NCBI GenBank assembly: GCA_012521105.1
Contig: JAAYNA010000064.1
Location: forward strand, 1-43,527
Direction of reading: 5' to 3'
DNA length: 43,527 nt
Source of the DNA: Clostridiaceae bacterium
Lineage (GTDB): Bacteria; Bacillota; Clostridia; DSM-8532
The position numbers and the translations under genes are program-made. The notes below the pieces were generated by a model that saw only the letters and a list, made by a program, of their open reading frames with translations, was not told where the DNA came from and did no database searches. Shown one piece after another: positions 36,790-43,527 of the stretch. Numbering within the stretch: the stretch's first letter is position 1; each line of letters opens with the position of its first letter.

Positions 36790-37572
36790 ATGAACAACAG
36801 TAAAATGTTAGAGGGTAAAGTGGCAATTGTTACCGGAGCAGCCCAGGGCCTTGGCGAAGCGCTGGCAAGAAGGCTTGATAAAGAAGGCTGCAAGGTAGTA
36901 GTTGCAGATATAAATTATGAAAAGGCAAAGGAAGTTGCAGATTCTTTAACCAATGCGATTGCCTTTGAAGTTGATGTTACAGATGAGGAACAGGTAGATG
37001 CAATGGTTAAGGCAGCGGTTGATACCTATGGCACATTGGATATACTTGTATCAAATGCTGCCATACTGATAGCAATGCCAACCACTGAGTTCCCGCTTGA
37101 TAAATGGAAAAAAATGATGGATGTAAACATTACCGGATATTTCCTCTGCGCTCGGGCAGCCGCAAGGGTAATGGCCGAAAACAGAAAGGGAACAATTATT
37201 CAGATTAACAGTAAATCTGGAAAGAAAGGTTCATATAAGAATGCAGCATATGCAACAAGCAAGTTTGCCGGAATCGGTCTGACACAGAGTCTGGCCCTTG
37301 AAATGGCTGAATATGGTGTTCGGGTTAATGCCATCTGTCCCGGTAACCTGTTAGATTCACCACTGTGGGTAAACAGCCTGTATAAACAGTATGCAAGAAA
37401 TCAGGGAATTACCGAGGAGGAAGTGAGGCAGAAATATCTGAACCAGGTTCCAATGAAGCGCGGGTGCACTTATGACGATGTGGCAAATGTTATGGTATTT
37501 CTGGCTTCAGATCAGTCAAGTTATATGACGGGCCAGGCCATTAATGTGACAGGCGGACAGGAAATGAGATAG
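36790..37572 (+). CDS. SDR oxidoreductase similar to sorbitol-6-phosphate 2-dehydrogenase (SrlD)
   Basis: A 260-residue short-chain dehydrogenase: TGAAQGLG cofactor motif (15-22), Asp40 suggesting NAD, SNA at 88-90, and the active-site Tyr154-x3-Lys158 (YATSK) with a serine in INSKSG. The segments INSKSGKKGS, LTQSLALEMAEYGVRV, CPGNLLDSPLW, VPMKRGCTYDDV and TGQAINVTGGQ closely track SrlD/SorD. SrlD oxidises D-glucitol 6-phosphate at the carbon next to the non-phosphorylated end. Here it may oxidise C5 of a 6-deoxyhexitol 1-phosphate. AAAGGGG lies eight bases before ATG 36790; E1 ends 25 bases upstream. Confidence 0.85.
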   Translation: MNNSKMLEGKVAIVTGAAQGLGEALARRLDKEGCKVVVADINYEKAKEVADSLTNAIAFEVDVTDEEQVDAMVKAAVDTYGTLDILVSNAAILIAMPTTEFPLDKWKKMMDVNITGYFLCARAAARVMAENRKGTIIQINSKSGKKGSYKNAAYATSKFAGIGLTQSLALEMAEYGVRVNAICPGNLLDSPLWVNSLYKQYARNQGITEEEVRQKYLNQVPMKRGCTYDDVANVMVFLASDQSSYMTGQAINVTGGQEMR

Positions 37573-37587
37573 TGAAAATCATTTAAT

Positions 37588-37659
37588 GCTGCGCCGGGGC
37601 TGATTTAAAACTGTGCTTTTAGCCGGGCGCAGCGTAGTATTTTAAGAAATACATACTAC
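37588..37659 (+). repeat. Two abutting hairpins between the SDR and PHP genes
   Basis: GCTGCGCC (37588-37595) pairs with GGCGCAGC (37626-37633), with GGCT/AGCC continuing inside. Immediately after, GTAGTAT (37634-37640) pairs with ATACTAC (37653-37659), ending just before the GGGAGGA ribosome site of the PHP gene. Confidence 0.65.
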
Positions 37660-37675
37660 CTTTGGGAGGATAATT

Positions 37676-38962
37676 ATGCACGAGTGGATTGACAAATTGA
37701 ATCATCCTGATAAGGATATTCGTCTTGATGCACTGAAAGAACTGTACAAACTCTATCAAAAGGGCGATATTAATAAAGATCAGGTAGATTTCGAGTATGT
37801 AAATAATCATATTCATACCACCTATTCCTTTTCACCTTATTCTCCAACGAAGGCTTTATGGATGGCTTTTATATCGGGTCTGGAAACTGCAGGAATTATG
37901 GATCACGACTCGGTTAGGGGTATTCCGGAGTTTATTGAGGCAGGAAATGTTTTAGAAATGGCCACAACTGTAGGAATGGAATTAAGGGTTGATATGTCCG
38001 GAACAAAGCTCGGTGATAAGCGCATTAACAATCCGGATCAAAAAGGAATTGCCTATGTGGCAATGCATGGAATACCCCATACTCGGTTAGAAAAAGTGAG
38101 TCAGTTTATAAAGCCTTATCAGGAAGAGCGTAATAAACGAAACCGGGCCATGGTTGAAAACATAAATAAAATGATGTCGGAATACGGCATATCCATAGAT
38201 TTTGACAAGGATATTGTGCCTGCCTCAATGGCCCATGACGGCGGGACGATAACCGAAAGGCACCTTTTGTATGTGCTTTCGGAAAAAATTCTGGCTTCAA
38301 TCGGTAAAGGCAGCAAAACTGTAGAGTTTATCAAGGAAAAACTTCAGATTCCTCTGTCTCAAAAGATTGAATCATATCTTTCAGATGAAAGTAACAGTTT
38401 TTACGAATATGATTTACTTGGTGTTTTAAAAAGCCATCTTGTGGAAAAGTTTTACATTCCTGCTACGTCCGAATGTCCACCTGTTGAGGAATTCATAAAC
38501 CTTTGCAATGAAACAGGAGCAATATCAGCCTATGCATATCTTGGTGATGTTGGTGATTCGGTAACAGGAGATAAGAAAACCCAGAAATTTGAAGACGATT
38601 ATATAGATTTATTATTTGACGAGCTGAAGAGACTTGGATTCAGAGCAGTTACCTATATGCCTTCGAGAAATACGCAAAAGCAGCTTAGAAGAGTAAAAGC
38701 ATTATGCGATAAGCATGAAATGTTTCAAATAAGTGGTGAGGATATTAACTCACCCAGGCAGAAATTTATTTGTGAAGCCCTGAAGGACCCGGAATTTAAA
38801 AACCTTACAGATTCCACCTGGGCTTTAATAGGTCATGAAACAGCAGCAACGGATGCTCTTGACAAAGCCATGTTTTCAAAGGAATCTGATGAAATATTTA
38901 TGGATTTGAACGAGCGCATAGAGTATTATAGAAATATAGCAATTAAGATCTGGAGGAGGTAA
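37676..38962 (+). CDS. PHP-domain phosphoesterase-like protein
   Basis: A 428-residue protein with a PHP metal-hydrolase domain. Metal motifs visible are NHIHTTYSF (His45, His47), GIMDHDS (Asp76, His77, Asp78), GMELRV with a likely metal Glu, and VAMHGIPH. A short helical lead (1-40) precedes the domain, and an insertion of about 190 residues (about 130-280) splits it before AISAYAYLGDVGD and SGEDINSP. PHP proteins hydrolyse phosphate esters using two or three metals. Within this operon a sugar-phosphate or tetrose-phosphate phosphatase is a reasonable guess, not shown. GGGAGGA before the ATG; its stop overlaps the ribosome site of the kinase gene. Confidence 0.75.
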   Translation: MHEWIDKLNHPDKDIRLDALKELYKLYQKGDINKDQVDFEYVNNHIHTTYSFSPYSPTKALWMAFISGLETAGIMDHDSVRGIPEFIEAGNVLEMATTVGMELRVDMSGTKLGDKRINNPDQKGIAYVAMHGIPHTRLEKVSQFIKPYQEERNKRNRAMVENINKMMSEYGISIDFDKDIVPASMAHDGGTITERHLLYVLSEKILASIGKGSKTVEFIKEKLQIPLSQKIESYLSDESNSFYEYDLLGVLKSHLVEKFYIPATSECPPVEEFINLCNETGAISAYAYLGDVGDSVTGDKKTQKFEDDYIDLLFDELKRLGFRAVTYMPSRNTQKQLRRVKALCDKHEMFQISGEDINSPRQKFICEALKDPEFKNLTDSTWALIGHETAATDALDKAMFSKESDEIFMDLNERIEYYRNIAIKIWRR

Positions 38963-38967
38963 TGGGG

Positions 38968-40443
38968 ATGAAGTATGTTCTTGCCTTTGACTACGGAGCC
39001 AGCAGCGGAAGAGCTATTTTAGGAAGTTTTGACGGAGAAAAACTAACATTAAAAGAAATCCACCGCTTTTCCAATGAGCCTGTAATAGTGGGGGAGAGTC
39101 TGTATTGGGATATATTAAGACTCTATCACGAGTTAAAACAGGGTATACTGAAAGGTTATAAGGAAACAGACGGAAGTATCGACAGTATTGGAATAGATAC
39201 CTGGGGTGTGGATTTCGGCCTTTTGGATAAAAACGATGTTTTACTTGGAAACCCATTTCATTACAGAGATTCCCGTACCGATGGAATGATAGATGAAGCT
39301 TTGAAAACAGTCAGCCGCGAAAGAATTTATAATGATACGGGTATTGCTTTCCAAAAATTTAATACATTATATCAACTGCTTGAAATGGTCAAAAATAAAT
39401 CAACACTGCTGGAAAATGCCGAAACTTTACTTTTCATACCAGATCTGCTCACATTTTTCCTTACCGGTAATAAAGCCTGTGAATTTACCATTGCGTCCAC
39501 TTCTCAAATGCTTCTGGCAGGAAGGGGAACCTGGGCTTATGATTTACTGAACGAACTGGGAATACCTGTACAGATTCTGCCCGAAATAACAGATCCCTGT
39601 ACTCGGGTTGGAACACTCAGACAATCGGTACAGGACGAACTGGGAGTTAAGGAAATTCCGGTAATAGCAGTTGCAAGTCACGATACAGCCTCTGCTGTTA
39701 TATCAGCTCCCCTTGAAGACAGCAATGATGCGTACATCAGCAGTGGAACATGGTCATTGCTTGGTACCGAAAGAGAAAAGCCGGTCATTAGTGATAAAAC
39801 CCTGGAACTGAATTATACCAATGAAGGTGGTATTAACAGAACGGTACGCCTGTTATCGAATATTATGGGTCTATGGGTATACCAGGAGTGTCGAAGGGCA
39901 TGGAGAAAACAGGGTATTGAGATAAGCTATGATGAAATGGATGCTCTTGCTGATGCTGCAAAACCGTTCCAGGCATTTATTGATGTGGATTATGACACAT
40001 TTTACAGCCCGGGAAATATGCCTGATAAGGTTATTGATTACTGCAGGAAGACGGGACAGCATGTACCTTCGGATAAAGGGAGCATTATACGAATAGTGAT
40101 GGAAAGCCTTGCAATGAAATACAGAAGTGCGGTTGAAGGATTGGAAGAAATAACCGGAAGCAAAGTTCCTGTTCTTCATATTGTAGGTGGTGGTTGCAAG
40201 AATACAATGCTGAGCCAGTATACTGCAGATGTTTTAAACCGCCCTGTAACAGCAGGACCGGTAGAAGCTACCGCTATTGGCAATATTATGTCTCAGCTTA
40301 TTGCTCTGAAAGAAGTTGATGATTTAAATCAGGCAAGAGAAGTTGTAAAACGTTCATTCCCTACAGAAGAGTATCAGCCCGTGAATGCAGATATATGGGA
40401 TGAAGCTTATGGAAAGTATAAAGATATTATTAAGAAAATATAG
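38968..40443 (+). CDS. RhaB-like deoxyketose kinase (probable fuculokinase role)
   Basis: A 491-residue FGGY-family kinase. The ATP-fold start is [46 protein letters not shown] with the catalytic Asp, SSGTWSLLG and [12 protein letters not shown] follow. These features are closest to rhamnulokinase rather than E. coli-type FucK. It phosphorylates a ketose at O1 from ATP. With an unmistakable FucI downstream, L-fuculose is the expected substrate, though rhamnulose cannot be excluded. ATG 38968 has GGAGGAGG eight bases before; ATG 38962 is too near. Confidence 0.85.
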   Translation: MKYVLAFDYGASSGRAILGSFDGEKLTLKEIHRFSNEPVIVGESLYWDILRLYHELKQGILKGYKETDGSIDSIGIDTWGVDFGLLDKNDVLLGNPFHYRDSRTDGMIDEALKTVSRERIYNDTGIAFQKFNTLYQLLEMVKNKSTLLENAETLLFIPDLLTFFLTGNKACEFTIASTSQMLLAGRGTWAYDLLNELGIPVQILPEITDPCTRVGTLRQSVQDELGVKEIPVIAVASHDTASAVISAPLEDSNDAYISSGTWSLLGTEREKPVISDKTLELNYTNEGGINRTVRLLSNIMGLWVYQECRRAWRKQGIEISYDEMDALADAAKPFQAFIDVDYDTFYSPGNMPDKVIDYCRKTGQHVPSDKGSIIRIVMESLAMKYRSAVEGLEEITGSKVPVLHIVGGGCKNTMLSQYTADVLNRPVTAGPVEATAIGNIMSQLIALKEVDDLNQAREVVKRSFPTEEYQPVNADIWDEAYGKYKDIIKKI

Positions 40444-40493
40444 CCAATAATAATTTAAATACAATACGTATAATAAGCAGGAGGTTTATTATT

Positions 40494-42293
40494 ATGGAAG
40501 TACAAAAGCCTGAAAACAGACTTATTGGCAGGTTACCAAAAATCGGTATAAGACCTATTATTGACGGTAGAAGGCGTGGAGTCAGGGAATCCCTTGAGGA
40601 CCAAACCATGAACATGGCAAAAGCCTGTGCAAGATTATTGGAAGATAATTTAAGACATGCAAACGGATTACCCGTTGAATGTGTTATTGCAGACACTACT
40701 ATTGGAGGAGTTGCTGAAGCTGCAAAATGTGCTGAGAAATTCAAGCAAGAAGGAGTTGCCGTAACTATTTCTGTAACACCATGCTGGTGTTATGGTTCAG
40801 AAACAATGGATATGGACCCCCACACAATAAAAGCTGTTTGGGGATTCAACGGAACAGAACGTCCCGGAGCAGTGTATCTGGCTGCTGTATTGGCTGCACA
40901 TAACCAGAAAGGTTTGCCGGCTTTTGGTATTTACGGCAGAGATGTGCAGGATGCCGGAGATCAAACCATACCCGATGACGTTAAAGAAAAACTGTTACGC
41001 TTTGCCAGGGCAGCGCTGGCAGTTGCCACAATGAAAGGAAAGTCATACCTGGCCATGGGCACAGTTTCAATGGGTATTGCCGGTTCCATGGTAAATCCCG
41101 ACTTTTTTGAGGATTACCTGGGCATGAGAGTTGAATATAAAGACTTATCTGAATTTATAAGGAGAATAAAAGAGGGCATATACGATAAGGACGAGTTCGA
41201 GAAAGCCCTAAAGTGGGTTAAGGAGAACTGTCATGAAGGATTCGACAACAATCCTCCCGAATTACGGAAGTCCAGAGAAAAACTGGATGAGGAATGGGAA
41301 TTCTGTGTGAAAATGGCCATGATTGCAAAGGATTTAATGGTTGGTAATCCAAAGCTGAAAGAACTTGGATTTGGCGAAGAAGCAAACGGTCACAATGCAA
41401 TTTTAGCAGGTTTTCAAGGCCAACGGCAGTGGACCGACCATTTCCCAAATGCAGATTTTGCCGAGGCAATTCTTAACAGTTCCTTTGACTGGACAGGAAT
41501 TCGTCAGCCATATCTTATTGCAACAGAAAATGACAGCCTGAATGGTGTATCAATGCTATTTGGCCATTTATTAACAAATACCGCTCAGGTTTTTGCAGAT
41601 GTGCGTACCTACTGGAGCCCTGAGGCTGTTAAGCGTGTTACAGGGTATACACCTGAAGGATATGGTGAAAATGGCTTTATCCACCTTATAAATTCAGGTT
41701 CTGCAGCATTAGACGGTACAGGTGAACAAACAATGGATGGTCAACCTGTAATGAAGCCCTGGTGGGAAATAACTTCCGAAGAAGCAAAGAAATGCCTGGA
41801 TGCTACTAAGTGGTGCCCGGCCAACGCAGGTTACTTCAGAGGAGGCGGTTTCTCTTCAAACTTCCTGAGCCGTGGCGGAATGCCGATAACAATGACCAGG
41901 CTGAATCTTGTTAAAGGTTTGGGCCCTGTCCTGCAGATTGCTGAAGGATATACCATAGATTTGCCGGAACATGTACACGATACTTTAAATAAACGGACAG
42001 ATCCGACATGGCCAACAACCTGGTTTGCTCCAAGGCTTACCGGTAAGGGTGCATTTAAGGATGTTTATTCTGTTATGGCAAACTGGGGTGCAAACCATGG
42101 TGCATTCAGTTACGGTCATATTGGTGCTGATTTGATTACATTGGCATCTATGTTAAGAATACCTGTATGCATGCATAATGTTGACAGCAGTAAAATATTC
42201 AGGCCAAGCGCCTGGACAGCATTTGGAACCGAAGATCTTGAAGGTGCAGATTTCAGAGCATGTAAAAACTTCGGACCGCTATATGCAAAATAA
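40494..42293 (+). CDS. fucI: L-fucose isomerase
   Basis: A 599-residue L-fucose (and D-arabinose) isomerase that converts the aldose to L-fuculose. Very long stretches agree with E. coli FucI, including [41 protein letters not shown] and [13 protein letters not shown]. The manganese ligands fall where expected: Glu345 (ATENDSLNG), Asp369 (FADVRTYW) and His535 (WGANHG), equivalent to E337, D361 and H528. AGGAGG lies nine bases before the ATG. Last gene of the operon, 50 bases after the kinase, followed by a hairpin. Confidence 0.97.
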   Translation: MEVQKPENRLIGRLPKIGIRPIIDGRRRGVRESLEDQTMNMAKACARLLEDNLRHANGLPVECVIADTTIGGVAEAAKCAEKFKQEGVAVTISVTPCWCYGSETMDMDPHTIKAVWGFNGTERPGAVYLAAVLAAHNQKGLPAFGIYGRDVQDAGDQTIPDDVKEKLLRFARAALAVATMKGKSYLAMGTVSMGIAGSMVNPDFFEDYLGMRVEYKDLSEFIRRIKEGIYDKDEFEKALKWVKENCHEGFDNNPPELRKSREKLDEEWEFCVKMAMIAKDLMVGNPKLKELGFGEEANGHNAILAGFQGQRQWTDHFPNADFAEAILNSSFDWTGIRQPYLIATENDSLNGVSMLFGHLLTNTAQVFADVRTYWSPEAVKRVTGYTPEGYGENGFIHLINSGSAALDGTGEQTMDGQPVMKPWWEITSEEAKKCLDATKWCPANAGYFRGGGFSSNFLSRGGMPITMTRLNLVKGLGPVLQIAEGYTIDLPEHVHDTLNKRTDPTWPTTWFAPRLTGKGAFKDVYSVMANWGANHGAFSYGHIGADLITLASMLRIPVCMHNVDSSKIFRPSAWTAFGTEDLEGADFRACKNFGPLYAK

Positions 42294-42303
42294 ACTGTTT
42301 AAA

Positions 42304-42336
42304 AACTCCCCGGGGATTATATTTCCGGGGCGTTTT
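42304..42336 (+). terminator. Terminator after fucI
   Basis: CCCCGG (42308-42313) pairs with CCGGGG (42325-42330), followed by CGTTTTAC. It separates fucI from the convergent AraC gene. Confidence 0.7.
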
Positions 42337-42337
42337 A

Positions 42338-43198
42338 CTAATCTTCTCTGTGCAGCTTTCTGTATTGATAAGGAGTAATTTTTGATATTTTTTTGAAAAC
42401 CCGGTAAAAGTGCTGTACGTTGTTGAATCCGCATTCATAATAAATGCTTATTATGTCCTTGTCAGTGTCTTTTAAAAGTTTCTGAGCTTCTATGACCCTT
42501 CTGTGCTGAACATAATCCATTACAGTTAATCCGGTTTTCCGTTTGAACAGATGGCATAAATAGTACTTGTTTGCATACAGACTGTTGCTTAACTCTGCCA
42601 GTGTGATTGGCTTCGCAAAGTTTTCGTCAATATATCTGATAACCTTTTGAACAAAAATGTCATTTTTTGTAAGCAACTCAGAAGGTTTTTCGGGCTGCAA
42701 CAGTTCCCGCAGTTTGATCAGGAGCAGTACGAGATTGGACAAAACCCGGGCTTTGGATGTTTCATCGTAAGGCTCATGCCCATATCCTGTTGCTTTATGG
42801 ATTGCCTCGAATAATGCTAAAATCTCGGTTCTGTCCTTCAGATTGAGATGGGTTTTTTTATAAGCTGCAGATGCCAGCTGACTGAGGATTCCTTCCATAT
42901 TCAATGCTTTAAGCGCCGGAAGAATATAATCCCTTTTAAAATGTATTACATAGCGGATATAATTAGGGGTTGCGTTATACATGATATAATGTATGTCATA
43001 TTCATTGATAAAAAATAAATTCCAATTATTGATTTTGTATTCATAATCTTTAATGAAAATCTGCAAATCGGCATTAATAAACAAAACGATCTCATATGTG
43101 TCGTGATGGTGATGAATTGATGTTGCTTTATTAATTCTGGTTTCACTGTAACTTATTCTAAAATCTGGCACACGCGTGTATTCCAGCTTTTTTTCCAT
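42338..43198 (-). CDS. AraC-family transcriptional regulator
   Basis: A 286-residue regulator: N-terminal cupin with HHHHDTYEIVLF and a linker with predicted helices, then a C-terminal AraC domain (about 185-284) with ITLAELSNSLYANKYYLCHLFKRKTG and GFNNVQHFYRVFKKISKITPYQYRK. The start at 43198 has GGAG seven bases upstream; the TTG at 43204 is not needed. It is convergent with fucI and divergent from the gene that starts at 43507, which is its more likely target; control of the fucose operon is possible too. Confidence 0.88.
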   Translation of the reverse strand: MEKKLEYTRVPDFRISYSETRINKATSIHHHHDTYEIVLFINADLQIFIKDYEYKINNWNLFFINEYDIHYIMYNATPNYIRYVIHFKRDYILPALKALNMEGILSQLASAAYKKTHLNLKDRTEILALFEAIHKATGYGHEPYDETSKARVLSNLVLLLIKLRELLQPEKPSELLTKNDIFVQKVIRYIDENFAKPITLAELSNSLYANKYYLCHLFKRKTGLTVMDYVQHRRVIEAQKLLKDTDKDIISIYYECGFNNVQHFYRVFKKISKITPYQYRKLHRED

Positions 43199-43506
43199 TG
43201 ACAATCTCCAGACTAAATAAATGATATGAACAAATTCATTTTAGCATATTGCAGATATCGGTGCAAACCTGTCTGGTGACAGATAACGTAAAGATATCAG
43301 TGCAGTGTCGGAAACACCGCGCTTTATAACCATTTCTTAACTATAAGGTAACGTATTAGCTAAGGAAAACAGTACAGCGCAATATATGTTAATATTTTTC
43401 TATTTCAGCAATCTCTATTAAGACTTTTCCCGAGCAGTTAAGTAAAATAATGATATTAAGATATGTTCAATAATAAACAGAAAATGTTAAGCGGGGATGG
43501 AGACAA
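43199..43506. other. Divergent control region at the right end
   Basis: About 308 bases between the AraC gene and a gene that begins at 43507. It must hold two promoters; I found no convincing consensus pair, hairpin or repeat in it. Confidence 0.4.
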
Positions 43507-43527
43507 ATGGGATGTAAGGTTGTTATT
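43507..43527 (+). CDS. Start of a gene cut by the window edge
   Basis: ATG at 43507 opens MGCKVVI and runs off the window. GGGGATGGAG ends four bases before, a plausible if tight ribosome site. Seven residues do not allow identification. Confidence 0.35.

Noticed and set aside
29997-42293. Classical fucose to propanediol pathway with microcompartment
   Set aside because: No aldolase, lactaldehyde reductase, diol dehydratase or shell gene is visible in the operon.
1-43527. CRISPR arrays, tRNA/rRNA genes, insertion sequences or prophage
   Set aside because: No spaced direct repeats, cloverleaf or transposase/integrase sequence was recognised on reading both strands.

Overview
The window looks like chromosomal DNA from a low-GC, Gram-positive anaerobe of the class Clostridia that lives on plant or mucin carbohydrates. 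The signs are AGGAGG-type ribosome binding sites, an SLH-anchored NlpC/P60 hydrolase, a YesM/YesN-type two-component pair beside an LplABC-type sugar transporter, a TPP riboswitch, a DUF1836 regulator and a FloT/NfeD pair. I see no rRNA, tRNA, CRISPR array or intact insertion sequence.

Left part (1-5.8 kb): the end of a DUF362-like iron-sulfur protein, a CYTH phosphatase, an alpha/beta hydrolase, a CPBP membrane protease, an SLH + NlpC/P60 cell-wall hydrolase and a NodB-type polysaccharide deacetylase. Middle left (6-19.8 kb) is a carbohydrate island. It holds a solute-binding lipoprotein with two permeases (no ATPase), a histidine kinase and response regulator that converge tail to tail and overlap, galactose mutarotase, a GH4 enzyme with the CHEV motif of uronidases, an AraC regulator, a broken altronate dehydratase (uxaA) and an intact tagaturonate epimerase (uxaE) driven by a promoter with a palindromic operator in its spacer. 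Together these suggest uptake and breakdown of galacturonate-containing oligosaccharides, with flux diverted by UxaE away from the altronate branch.

Middle (19.9-28.8 kb): a DUF1294 membrane protein; a TPP riboswitch with terminator controlling an MTH1187-type thiamine-binding protein and a ThiXYZ-type ABC importer; a long structured leader before a DUF1836-NfeD-flotillin membrane module; an MBL-fold hydrolase; and a ferredoxin-like protein.

Right part (28.9-43.5 kb): a DeoR repressor, divergent from an eight-gene operon, and an AraC regulator at the far end. In order the operon encodes a SorE-like ketose-1-phosphate reductase, E2, E3 and a fused E1 of a 2-oxoacid/acetoin-type dehydrogenase complex, a SrlD-like SDR, a PHP phosphoesterase, a RhaB-like kinase and L-fucose isomerase (FucI). 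No fuculose-phosphate aldolase is visible. The set can be read as a new route for L-fucose: isomerise, phosphorylate, move the carbonyl by reduction and re-oxidation as in sorbose catabolism to give a methyl ketone (predicted 1-deoxy-D-tagatose 6-phosphate), then cleave it with a TPP-dependent acyl-CoA-forming complex to acetyl-CoA plus a tetrose 4-phosphate. This is an inference from gene content, but it is the strongest candidate here for an undescribed system. Structured intercistronic elements divide the operon into three blocks.
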